A DNA stretch of 45,695 nucleotides, from positions 1-45,695 of the forward strand of contig CAJTPK010000027.1 of assembly GCA_910578075.1 (NCBI GenBank), read 5' to 3'. Shown in pieces: positions 7,884 to 15,665 of this stretch (its first letter is position 1; every line of letters starts with the position of its first letter). This DNA is from an uncultured Muribaculaceae bacterium (lineage in GTDB: Bacteria; Bacteroidota; Bacteroidia; Bacteroidales; Muribaculaceae). The position numbers and the translations under genes were made by a program. The notes beneath the pieces were generated by a model. The model searched no databases and was not told the origin of the DNA. It worked only from the letters and a program-made list of their open reading frames with translations.

Positions 7884-8993
7884 TTATAACTCAGCAGCCT
7901 TGAGCTTCTCTGCATTCTCGGCAACAATAAGGGAATCAATACATCCCTGGATGTCGCCATCCATAAATGCACCAAGGTTATATATTGTGTAATTGATGCG
8001 GTGGTCTGTAATTCTCCCCTGGGGGTAATTATATGTGCGGATTTTAGCGGAACGGTCACCTGTGCTCACCATTGTCTTACGGCGTGAAGCTATGTCATCG
8101 AGATATTTCTGATGCTCTTTGTCGTAGATGAATGTGCGCAGACGGGCAAGCGCCCTCTCCTTGTTCTTGGGTTGATCGCGTGTCTCGGTGCATTCTATTA
8201 GAATCTCCTCTACTTGTCCGGTATTGGGATTTTTCCAGTTATAGCGTAGTCGTACTCCTGATTCGACCTTGTTCACATTCTGTCCGCCGGCACCACCGGA
8301 GCGGAATGTATCCCATTTAATTTCTCCCTCGTGTATCTCTACATCGAATTCCTGAGCCTCTGGCAACACTGCCACTGTTGCAGCTGATGTATGCACGCGT
8401 CCCTGAGTTTCTGTAGCCGGCACCCGTTGCACACGATGGACCCCGCTCTCATATTTCATCGTCCCGTATACATCGGATCCGGTGAGATTAAACACAATCT
8501 CCTTGTACCCTCCTGCAGCGCCTTCGGAGACAGACGATACGGATAGCTGCCACCCTTTGGTTTCCGCATATTTCTGATACATCCTGAAAAGGTCTCCGGC
8601 GAAGAGGGCGGCCTCATCTCCTCCTGTGCCGCCGCGAATCTCCACAACTGCATTTTTTGCATCATCGGGATCTGCCGGAATGAGCAGCAGCTTGATGCGC
8701 TCTTCAAGTTCGGGCAAAGCAGCTGAAGCGCTGTCGAGTTCCTCCTTGGCAAGGGCTTTCATTTCCTCGTCGTCTTCAACAGCGAGTATCTCTTTTGATT
8801 CCGTAATGGCATCAAGTTTTGATTTATATTCATCTTTGGCCTTGATAATGACCTCAAGGTCATGATATTCCTTTGAAAGGCGGACATATCTTTTCTGATC
8901 GGCAATTACCGATGGATCTGTGATAAGAGTTGACACCTCTTCAAAACGGGCGTCGAGACCGTCAAGACGGTCAAGAAGTGAAATTTCTGCCAT
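7884..8993 (-). CDS. prfA: Peptide chain release factor 1
   Basis: A 369-residue class-I release factor that ends translation at UAA and UAG. The codon-reading tripeptide is PAT (residues 192-194, in VQRVPATETQGR), the RF1 type rather than the SPF of RF2. The catalytic GGQ is at 236-238 within GGAGGQNVNK; its Gln is the usual target of PrmC methylation. The N-terminal coiled part (1-100) and the GTGGDEAALFAGDLFRMY stretch also fit. The start MAEISLLDRLDGL is typical. An inverted-repeat element begins 14 bases before the start codon. Confidence 0.97.
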   Translation of the reverse strand: MAEISLLDRLDGLDARFEEVSTLITDPSVIADQKRYVRLSKEYHDLEVIIKAKDEYKSKLDAITESKEILAVEDDEEMKALAKEELDSASAALPELEERIKLLLIPADPDDAKNAVVEIRGGTGGDEAALFAGDLFRMYQKYAETKGWQLSVSSVSEGAAGGYKEIVFNLTGSDVYGTMKYESGVHRVQRVPATETQGRVHTSAATVAVLPEAQEFDVEIHEGEIKWDTFRSGGAGGQNVNKVESGVRLRYNWKNPNTGQVEEILIECTETRDQPKNKERALARLRTFIYDKEHQKYLDDIASRRKTMVSTGDRSAKIRTYNYPQGRITDHRINYTIYNLGAFMDGDIQGCIDSLIVAENAEKLKAAEL

Positions 8994-9006
8994 ATCAGGC
9001 TATATT

Positions 9007-9288
9007 AGAGTCCGTCTCATAAAAAAATTAGCTTTAGGGGCGGCTTGTTTCCGCAACGGAAAGAAGCCGGTCTGAAGTAATTTTAACCAAACGGACATGT
9101 TAGAAGTTAAAAATTATACATATTTATAGTAAAGTCTCTCTCATGAAAAGTTACCTTGGTCCCGCATGCCTGGCTGCTTTTGTATTTTTGAATCAGTCAC
9201 ATAGCCCTCTATGCTCCTGATTCTGCAAATCCAAAATCAGCTCAGGCATGCGTCCCATAAAGCTAAATTTTTTTATGAGACGGACTCT
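9007..9288. mobile_element. Non-coding inverted-repeat element (MITE-like)
   Basis: About 282 bp bounded by near-perfect terminal inverted repeats: 9007-9036 begins AGAGTCCGTCTCAT and its reverse complement, with a one-base length difference, closes the element at 9258-9288. No open frame of note lies inside. Just within the left end a hairpin is formed by GGCTTGTTTCCG and CGGAAAGAAGCC (9042-9067). The outer left end recurs inverted at 19-66, so this is a dispersed family. Flanks are T/A-rich (TATATT and TATAAT), compatible with insertion at TA, but no clear target duplication is visible. It could be a miniature derivative of an insertion sequence or another dispersed palindromic repeat. Confidence 0.7.
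9163..9252. repeat. Long imperfect hairpin inside the element
   Basis: CGCATGCCTGGCTG... (9163-9196) pairs with the stretch ending CAGCTCAGGCATGCG (9217-9252). The centre holds a second perfect stem, CATAG-CCCT-CTATG (9200-9213). The result is a nested cruciform-like or hairpin structure of about 90 bases. Confidence 0.75.
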
Positions 9289-9345
9289 TATAATGATTGA
9301 AAGGGTTCTATTGAGTGCAAAATTACAAAATAAAACCGAAAAAAC

Positions 9346-9376
9346 TTTGTGGTTAATGTAAATAGAGTTAACTTTG
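9346..9376 (+). promoter_or_regulatory. Promoter of rpsP
   Basis: TTTG (9346-9349), 19 bases, TAACTTTG (9369-9376): an exact match to the Bacteroidetes major sigma consensus. The transcript would start near 9383 with a leader of about 80 bases before rpsP. The gene-free stretch 8994-9461 holds this promoter and the inverted-repeat element. Confidence 0.85.
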
Positions 9377-9461
9377 CAGCCGGAAATCCGAGATGAACCA
9401 GTTTTGGAGCAGTCGGAAATCTAAAAAATATATATTAACCAATCAATAAACCGGCAAGTTT

Positions 9462-10004
9462 ATGGCAACAAAAATCAGATTACAGCGTCATGGCCGCAAG
9501 AGCTACGCTTTTTATCCAATTGTAGTCGCCGATAGCAGGGCACCACGAGATGGTAGATTTATTGAAAGGATAGGTTCTTATAATCCGAACACTAATCCTG
9601 CTACAATAAGTTTAGACTTCGACCGTGCTTTGTATTGGGTAGAGGTAGGCGCGCAGCCCACTGACACAGTTCGTGCAATCCTTTCCAAAGAAGGAGTAAT
9701 GCTTATGAAGCATCTCCGTGGTGGCGTTAAGAAAGGCGCTTTCACAGAGGAAGAGGCTCAGCGTCGTTTTGATGCTTGGAAAGCAGAGCGTGTAAAAGTA
9801 GAGGATGCAGCAAAAGCTAAGGATGCAGCCAAGGCAGCAGAAGAGGCTAAGGCAAAATTCGAGGCAGAGGTTGAGAAAAACCGCCTGAAAGGTGAGGCAG
9901 TAGCAAAGAAGAAAGCTGAGAAGCTCGCAGCTGAAGAGGCAGCGGCTAAGGAAGCTCTCGAGGCTGAGACTGCAGAGGCTCCCGCAGAGGAGGCAGCTGA
10001 GTAA
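9462..10004 (+). CDS. rpsP: 30S ribosomal protein S16
   Basis: A 180-residue protein. The first 80 residues are S16 (KIRLQRHGRKSYAFYPIVVADSRAPRDGRFIERIGSYNP read in pieces, then LDFDRALYWVEVGAQPTDTVRAIL). Residues about 100-180 are an Ala/Lys/Glu-rich extension, likely helical, that is absent from the E. coli protein (82 residues) but common in Bacteroidetes. S16 binds 16S rRNA in the 30S body. It has its own strong promoter and a terminator just after the stop, so it is monocistronic here rather than in the rimM-trmD-rplS operon of other bacteria. Confidence 0.96.
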   Translation: MATKIRLQRHGRKSYAFYPIVVADSRAPRDGRFIERIGSYNPNTNPATISLDFDRALYWVEVGAQPTDTVRAILSKEGVMLMKHLRGGVKKGAFTEEEAQRRFDAWKAERVKVEDAAKAKDAAKAAEEAKAKFEAEVEKNRLKGEAVAKKKAEKLAAEEAAAKEALEAETAEAPAEEAAE

Positions 10005-10026
10005 AGCGCATCATCCTTAAAAATAG

Positions 10027-10062
10027 AATCCGCAGACCTTACGGTCCGCGGATTTTATTTTT
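10027..10062 (+). terminator. Intrinsic terminator of rpsP
   Basis: AATCCGC pairs with GCGGATT (10027-10033 with 10048-10054) and the inner GACC with GGTC; it is followed by a T-rich run (TTTTATTTTTT). It lies 22 bases after the rpsP stop. Confidence 0.85.
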
Positions 10063-10113
10063 TATCAATAATTTAAACTTTCGTAAAAATAAAGTTTAGT
10101 TGACTTCATGTCC

Positions 10114-11187
10114 TTACTTATAACGTGAATAGATTTCTATTCCTTTCTGTTTTGCTTTCTTTATATCAGAAGGGTCTGAGGGATTAATGCCATATTTGGA
10201 AAGAGACGGTATGACAACCTGTGTGCCAGGACGTATGCGGTCAGGATGTCCGAGGATGGCTTTATTCTCTTCATATATGTATGGCCATAGATTGAAGTTG
10301 CCGTAATGTTCCTTGGCCATTGTGGTCAGATATCTTGTTTTGGATATGGTGTCATACACTACCTCGTCAGAGGGGCGGGTCGGCGCTATATCTTCAGTAT
10401 CTTTGGAGGTATCGGAAGTAGCAACATCAGTATGATTTGCAGATTCATCTTTGTTTGCTTCCGAGGCGATATTGTGTCCTGATTGAACTCTATTTTGAGA
10501 AAGGATTGTTGCAATGCTCTCTTTTTCAGAGGTGAAAAGTTCTGACCATTTCTCAAACATGAAAATATATGCAATCAGGCAAATTATTGCAGAACAAGCC
10601 ACACCACATGCAAAACCCAGTATGAAGCGGTAGGATTTCTTGTTTTCATAGAAAGTCTCAGTAACTTCTTCTTCCTGGGGATTCTCATAAGAGTTTGCCT
10701 CATGATATATTGTAGGTGACGCGTCTTTGGTTTCTATAAAATCAACATTCTCTGTTGCTCGTATTTCCTCTGTGTCTGAAATATTTGTCATTACAGTAGA
10801 GACAGCAGCTTCAGAGGTCTCTGTCTCCTCTTGTATATTTTCAATTTCGCTCTCATCTTCAATATCATCAGGAATTTCTATTGATTCAAATATCGCGAAT
10901 GGGGCATTGATTTCCTCTGCAAGCTCCTTTGTTGGCACGAATGATAATTTAGCATGCCTCGGAATCTCAATCTCACGCCCGGTATTTACGTCAACGCTCT
11001 TGCGCTCCATTACTGTCGTCACTTTGAAGGTGCCGAGTCCCTTTACCTTTACGCTATCTCCTGATTCGAGAGTGTCTACAATTGTATTGAAGAATTCCCG
11101 GAGGAAATCTTCACATTGTTTCTTAGGTTTCCCCGAGCGGTTGGCAAGGAGAGTGATAAGAGAAGGAAGTGTGATTTTTTCGTTCAT
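10114..11187 (-). CDS. HU-domain protein with a membrane segment and LysM-like tail
   Basis: A 357-residue protein with an unusual plan. Residues 1-95 are an HU/IHF-type DNA-binding domain (EKITLPSLITLLANRSG...GDSVKVKGLGTFKV...GREIEIPRHAKLSFVPTKEL). Residues about 95-185 are acidic and low in complexity (Glu, Ser, Thr). One strong membrane helix follows at about 190-212 (ILGFACGVACSAIICLIAYIFMF). The C-terminal part has a LysM-like unit at about 290-340 (LTTMAKEHYGNFNLWPYIYEENK...RPGTQVVIP). With the helix in the inner membrane, the HU part would be cytoplasmic and the LysM-like part periplasmic, so the protein could tie DNA to the cell wall. That role is inferred. It starts one base after the stop of another HU gene. 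Confidence 0.85.
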   Translation of the reverse strand: MNEKITLPSLITLLANRSGKPKKQCEDFLREFFNTIVDTLESGDSVKVKGLGTFKVTTVMERKSVDVNTGREIEIPRHAKLSFVPTKELAEEINAPFAIFESIEIPDDIEDESEIENIQEETETSEAAVSTVMTNISDTEEIRATENVDFIETKDASPTIYHEANSYENPQEEEVTETFYENKKSYRFILGFACGVACSAIICLIAYIFMFEKWSELFTSEKESIATILSQNRVQSGHNIASEANKDESANHTDVATSDTSKDTEDIAPTRPSDEVVYDTISKTRYLTTMAKEHYGNFNLWPYIYEENKAILGHPDRIRPGTQVVIPSLSKYGINPSDPSDIKKAKQKGIEIYSRYK

Positions 11188-11188
11188 G

Positions 11189-11461
11189 TCAGCGGATCTT
11201 CTGTTTTAGGAGTGCGGAAGGCTTGAAATTTACAGAAAGTTTGGGGGGGACAAGGAGTTTCTTCCCGGAAGATGGGTGTACGGCTATCCTTTCTGCGCGT
11301 AGTTTTGTCTCGAATGTGCCTACCGAAGGTATGGCTACGGCATCTCCATCCTTTATCGAATCACATATGATCGAACAGAGAATATCTGCCATTTCAGAAA
11401 TCTCTTCTCGGCTTTTGTCGAGCGACTGTGCGATTGTGTCTATCAGTTTCCTGTTATCCAT
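11189..11461 (-). CDS. HU-family DNA-binding protein
   Basis: A 90-residue HU/IHF-type protein: MDNRKLIDTIAQSLDKSREEI, an ICDSIKDGDAVAIPSVGTFETKLRAER core and the HPSSGKKLLVPPKLSVNFKPS arm region. I start it at ATG 11461; the longer frame from 11488 adds MPQFRHRYN, which does not look like HU and would leave almost no leader after the -7 box at 11498-11505. It is the first gene of a two-gene leftward unit with the HU-TM-LysM gene, so the two HU domains may form a heterodimer. Confidence 0.88.
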   Translation of the reverse strand: MDNRKLIDTIAQSLDKSREEISEMADILCSIICDSIKDGDAVAIPSVGTFETKLRAERIAVHPSSGKKLLVPPKLSVNFKPSALLKQKIR

Positions 11462-11497
11462 ATTGTATCTATGCCGAAATTGCGGCACACGTATCTA

Positions 11498-11505
11498 CAA
11501 AGTTA
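11498..11505 (-). promoter_or_regulatory. -7 box upstream of the HU pair
   Basis: TAACTTTG on the minus strand matches the consensus -7 box. The -33 position holds TCAT, a poor match. The leader to ATG 11461 would be about 30 bases. On the other strand TAATTTTG (11537-11544) is a candidate -7 box for the rightward TraB/GumN gene. Confidence 0.55.
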
Positions 11506-11591
11506 GCAAAAAAAATTGACTTTGATGAAATTTTTATAATTTTGACGCGTCTAATAAATAAAACAACAAAACAATCATAAATAAATTCAAT

Positions 11592-12479
11592 ATGAAAAGA
11601 AAGATTACAGCAATTGCATCATTGGCCTTGTTATTCTGTGTGTCGGCTACAGCACAGATATTTTATAAAGTGGAGGGTAATGGATTAAAGGCTCCCTCCT
11701 ATATATTCGGAACTCATCATCTTGCGCCTCTTTCTGTAATTGACGAGGTGCCTGGTTGCCGCGATGCTTTCAAATCCGCAGAACAGGTGGTTGGAGAAAT
11801 TGACATGACCGTCGATCAGATGGAGCTTGCTATGAAGATGCAACCCTATATGCTCGCTCCTTCTGACAGTACACTTTCAAAGGTTATTTCAGAGGAGGAT
11901 TTCAAACGCATCAACGAGGAGTTCAAGAAGTGGGCACCTATGCCAGGAATGGAGCTTCAGATGCTTGACATGATGAAACCTATGGTGGTTACTGCAATGG
12001 TTTCCGTTGAGATGGTTAAAAAGGAATTGCCCGGGTTTAACCCAACAGAGCAGCTTGATACTTATTTCCAGGGACAAGGTAAAGCCACCGGTAAATCTGT
12101 CAAGGGACTTGAGACTCCTGAATTCCAAGCAGGTGTGCTTTATGGAACTGAACCTATATCAAACCAGGCTAAGGCACTTGTTGAGCTTCTTGACAAGCCG
12201 GAGGAGAATATAGCGAAGTCAAAAGAACTCAATGAGGCTTATCTTGCCCAGGATATCGATGCGCTTTATGCGCTTTCGAAGGAGGAGAATGGAGAATCAA
12301 GCGAATTTATGGAACTTCTGATAAATAAGCGTAATGCTGACTGGATCAATAAGCTTCCTGCCATCATGCAAGAGGCTCCTGCGTTTGTTGCTGTCGGAGC
12401 TCTTCATCTTCCCGGAGAGAACGGAGTAATAGAAGGGTTGCGTAAAGCCGGATATAAGGTGACCCCTATTAAGAAGTAA
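11592..12479 (+). CDS. TraB/GumN family protein
   Basis: A 295-residue exported protein. A signal peptide (residues 1-21, ending SATA-QIF) is followed by the TraB/GumN-fold hallmarks: PSYIFGTHHLAPLSVI near residues 36-51 (the G-T-H motif) and, near the C-terminus, PAFVAVGALHLPGENGVIEGLRKAGYKV (the second conserved G.LH.PG..G....L...GY segment). Members are proposed metalloproteases of the same clan as Tiki proteins, but a bacterial substrate is not known. It has no co-directional neighbour upstream and is followed by an inverted repeat near 12548. Confidence 0.85.
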   Translation: MKRKITAIASLALLFCVSATAQIFYKVEGNGLKAPSYIFGTHHLAPLSVIDEVPGCRDAFKSAEQVVGEIDMTVDQMELAMKMQPYMLAPSDSTLSKVISEEDFKRINEEFKKWAPMPGMELQMLDMMKPMVVTAMVSVEMVKKELPGFNPTEQLDTYFQGQGKATGKSVKGLETPEFQAGVLYGTEPISNQAKALVELLDKPEENIAKSKELNEAYLAQDIDALYALSKEENGESSEFMELLINKRNADWINKLPAIMQEAPAFVAVGALHLPGENGVIEGLRKAGYKVTPIKK

Positions 12480-12547
12480 CAGATTGTAATAATATGTAAA
12501 TAAATATAGGAAGATTATTAATATAATCAGTTGTATTTATACATTAT

Positions 12548-12610
12548 ACATCCCGTATCGAATTTTTAAGTGATATTTCTTTGAAATTTGATATGGGATG
12601 TTTAATTTTA
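12548..12610 (+). promoter_or_regulatory. tnaA promoter overlapping an 18-bp inverted repeat
   Basis: The arms 12548-12565 and 12584-12601 match at 16 of 18 positions (ACATCCCGTATCGAATTT and its partner) and are followed by TTAATTTTA. Seen one way this is a terminator for the TraB/GumN gene. Seen another, TTTG (12580-12583), exactly 19 bases, and TAATTTTA (12603-12610) make a good promoter for tnaA with the right arm lying in its spacer. Both may be true. Confidence 0.65.
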
Positions 12611-12638
12611 CGTATTAATCATAAAACCGAACTAATAC

Positions 12639-14015
12639 ATGGAACTACCTTTCGCAGAATCCTGGAAAATCAAGATGGTCGAGCCTATCCGCAAAAGCAC
12701 CCGCGAGGAGCGTGAGAAATGGCTCAAAGAAGCAGATTATAATGTATTCATGCTTCGTGCTGACCAAGTGTATATAGATTGCCTCACAGACTCGGGCACA
12801 GGCGCAATGAGCGACCGCCAATGGGCAGCGATGATGACCGGAGATGAGTCATATGCCGGTGCGCGCTCTTTTTATGAACTGAAGGATACGATCACACGAA
12901 TCACCGGCTTTGAATACATAATTCCTACTCATCAAGGAAGAGCAGCTGAGAATGTGCTGTTCTCGCATCTTGTGAAAGAGGGGGATATTGTGCCCGGTAA
13001 CTCTCATTTCGATACAACTAAGGGTCACATCGAGAGCCGTAAGGCTTTTGCCGTAGACTGCACGGTTGATGAGGCGCGTAACACGCAGCTTGAGGTGCCA
13101 TTCAAGGGTAATGTGGATCTCAAGAAGCTTGAGGCTGTGCTTGAGAAGGATGCAGATAAGGTTCCTTTCATCATCGTTACAATCACCAACAATACAGCCG
13201 GAGGACAGCCTGTTTCAATGGAGAACCTCCGTGGGGTGCGTCGTCTCGCTGACAAGTTCGGCAAGAGAGTTATATTCGACTCCGCACGTTTCGCAGAAAA
13301 CGCATATTTCATAAAGATGCGTGAGCCTGAATTCAAGGATGCCACAATCAAGGAGATCTGTCGGGAGATGTTTGCACTTGCAGATGCTATGACTATGTCT
13401 TCCAAGAAGGATGGTCTCGTTAACATGGGAGGTTTCATCGCCACTCGATGGGAAGATATCTATGAAGGGGCAAAAAGATTTGTGATTCCATTCGAAGGTT
13501 TCCTTACTTATGGCGGCATGAATGGCAGGGACATGGCTGCTCTTGCTGTCGGTCTTGATGAGAATACAGAGTTTGATATGCTCCAGACGCGTATCAAGCA
13601 AGTGGAGTATCTTGCTGCCAAGCTTGATGAGTATGGCATACCTTATCAGCGTCCTGTTGGCGGACATGCATTGTTTATAGATGCAGACAAAGTTCTGGAC
13701 AGGATACCCAAAGAGGAGTTTCCTGCCCAGACCCTTACTATAGAACTCTACCGTGAAGCCGGTGTAAGAGGATGTGAGATCGGATATCTTCTCGCCGACC
13801 GTGATCCTGTGACACGCGAGAATCGTTTCGATGGTAATGATTTTGTGCGTCTATGTATCTGCCGTCGAACCTACACCAATAACCATATGGATGTTATCGC
13901 GGCTGCACTTAAGAATGTATATGACCGTCGCCATGAGATCACGCGTGGTGTCAAGATAAAATGGGAAGCAGAGCTTCTTCGCCATTTCACTGTGAAACTG
14001 GAGCCTCTGGGCTAA
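12639..14015 (+). CDS. tnaA: Tryptophanase (tryptophan indole-lyase)
   Basis: A 458-residue PLP enzyme that splits L-tryptophan into indole, pyruvate and ammonia. The beta-eliminating lyase fold is clear: DSGTGAMSDRQWAAMM, PTHQGRAAEN, NNTAGGQPVSMENLR, FDSARFAENAYFI with the ring-binding Asp214, and MSSKKD with the Schiff-base Lys (257). Tyrosine phenol-lyase is the close alternative; I prefer tryptophanase because the C-terminal segment reads AGVRGCEIGYLLADRDP, where tyrosine phenol-lyase has an Arg for the phenol ring next to its GVR motif. No tnaC-like leader peptide or tnaB transporter is visible. Its 3' end overlaps the convergent channel gene by 29 bases. Confidence 0.9.
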   Translation: MELPFAESWKIKMVEPIRKSTREEREKWLKEADYNVFMLRADQVYIDCLTDSGTGAMSDRQWAAMMTGDESYAGARSFYELKDTITRITGFEYIIPTHQGRAAENVLFSHLVKEGDIVPGNSHFDTTKGHIESRKAFAVDCTVDEARNTQLEVPFKGNVDLKKLEAVLEKDADKVPFIIVTITNNTAGGQPVSMENLRGVRRLADKFGKRVIFDSARFAENAYFIKMREPEFKDATIKEICREMFALADAMTMSSKKDGLVNMGGFIATRWEDIYEGAKRFVIPFEGFLTYGGMNGRDMAALAVGLDENTEFDMLQTRIKQVEYLAAKLDEYGIPYQRPVGGHALFIDADKVLDRIPKEEFPAQTLTIELYREAGVRGCEIGYLLADRDPVTRENRFDGNDFVRLCICRRTYTNNHMDVIAAALKNVYDRRHEITRGVKIKWEAELLRHFTVKLEPLG

Positions 14016-15519
14016 CCGGTTTCGGAGCGGGCACTGGTCCGCAATAGAGGGCTGCGCCGGGGTAAAGACCTGCCGGAGGCACGCCCGGTCGTCCGGGGGT
14101 TCCGCTGTCTGTGAAGAACGGATAGGGGAGCCCCCAGATGTATTCAGCATCTTTACCCGGGCTGAGATACCCGTCTACGATGGTGTCGCGGCCGGAAGGA
14201 TTCTCAAAGGTGTAGAGATGGAAGCGATATAGCATCACGGCGAGGTGCTCAAACACTGTCGACTGAATTGCTTCATACGGTAACCATGCCGATGTGGATG
14301 TGAAGCAATAGAGCTGCAGTGGTATGCCTGCCGCTGTCTGTCCTAATGTGCTGATGAAGCAGTCGTCAGAATGACTGATATTTGGATTCTGGTCAAGATA
14401 TAATTTGAGATATGCACGGAACACACCTAAATTAGATTCGATAGATCCATCTACAAGTCCGGCTGAATTATTGACATCCTCGATTTTGCCGGCATTGCGC
14501 TGCTCGATTTTTTTCTCGATCCATTCTTTCATAAGTGGTATTTTTGCGAATTCAGCGAGCATTGTGTCATCGGTTGTAACTACGCTGTCTGCATCAATCA
14601 TATATGAGCGCTGGATTCGGCGTGTCTTGCTGAGCTGCATGTTCCGGTAGCTCTTGAAGCCGCTGCTGATAAGGTTATATGGGGGAATAGTGGATATTGT
14701 CTTATCCCAGTTTTCAATCTTTATTGCGGTCAACCCTACCTCTACAACTGTTCCGTTGGCATCTGAGCCGTTGGGCACGATCCAGTCTCCTTCATGCAGG
14801 GAATCGTTTTCTGCAAGCTGCACTCCGGCGACAACTCCGAGGATATTATCTTTGAAGACAAGCATCACCACAGCGGAGAATGCACCAAGGCCTGCGAGCA
14901 TCGATCCCGGGGATTTGTCAACGAGAATTCCTACGACCACAATGGCTCCGATAATCCAGATTATCAGTTTAACGAGCTGTACAATACCGTTAAGCGGCAG
15001 ATGGCGTTTGTTGGCGCGGCTGTCAATATGCTTCCATATCACATCTGCAAGTGTTGTGAATGTGCGGCATAAAATGAAAACAATATAGACCCATGTCGCT
15101 TTTGTCAGCCATGAGGCGAGCGTCTCCTTGCCGTTAAGGGTGAATTGTATAAGAATAAGGAATATTATAGGCGGTATGATTCTGCATATCTTTGTGAAGA
15201 AGTGATGTTCCACCAGATATTCGTAGAAATCACTTTTGACATGCGGACCTATCTTGTTGAGAATGAAAACAAGCAACCATTTTACAAGCATTCCTATGCT
15301 GATTGCCAAAAGGAATACGATTGTTGCATATATCAATAGGAAAAGAGTGTCATGGTGTTCAAGACCGAAGAGGTTAAGAAACCAGTATACACATTTCATC
15401 AATACTCGGGCTATAAAGTATGAGCTCTCTTCCGTTGTGCTGGAGAGATGAAGTCCCAATGCATCCTGCACGTGGGAATCAGCCTGTGTCGCGGCTTGTT
15501 GTATTGCCAGTGAAATCAT
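13987..15519 (-). CDS. Mechanosensitive ion channel, YbdG-like
   Basis: A 510-residue MscS-superfamily channel that should open on membrane tension during osmotic downshock. About five hydrophobic helices span residues 35-230; the pore-lining helix and beta domain follow with the family stretch AGLGAFSAVVMLVFKDNILGVVAGVQLAENDSLHEGDWI and then TVVEVGLTAIKIENWDKTISTIPPYNLIS, closest in style to E. coli YbdG. The region after residue 300 is a large cytoplasmic domain. The last 40 residues are rich in Pro and Gly and low in complexity, ending across the tnaA stop codon on the other strand. Confidence 0.9.
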   Translation of the reverse strand: MISLAIQQAATQADSHVQDALGLHLSSTTEESSYFIARVLMKCVYWFLNLFGLEHHDTLFLLIYATIVFLLAISIGMLVKWLLVFILNKIGPHVKSDFYEYLVEHHFFTKICRIIPPIIFLILIQFTLNGKETLASWLTKATWVYIVFILCRTFTTLADVIWKHIDSRANKRHLPLNGIVQLVKLIIWIIGAIVVVGILVDKSPGSMLAGLGAFSAVVMLVFKDNILGVVAGVQLAENDSLHEGDWIVPNGSDANGTVVEVGLTAIKIENWDKTISTIPPYNLISSGFKSYRNMQLSKTRRIQRSYMIDADSVVTTDDTMLAEFAKIPLMKEWIEKKIEQRNAGKIEDVNNSAGLVDGSIESNLGVFRAYLKLYLDQNPNISHSDDCFISTLGQTAAGIPLQLYCFTSTSAWLPYEAIQSTVFEHLAVMLYRFHLYTFENPSGRDTIVDGYLSPGKDAEYIWGLPYPFFTDSGTPGRPGVPPAGLYPGAALYCGPVPAPKPVSPEAPVSQ

Positions 15520-15665
15520 ATTGTATCAAAGCATATGGTTATGTCTTTAATACAACCTCACTCGTTAAAAAGTTCAGACGTTTTGTGGCTAAAATGAAGC
15601 GGGACGACAATCACTTGCCATCCCGTTTGCTGTGCAAATATATGTAAAACACTATTATGAAACAA

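Noticed and set aside
8994..9461. Possible small gene between prfA and rpsP
   Set aside because: All frames are short and broken by the inverted repeats; the stretch is explained by the repeat element and the rpsP promoter.
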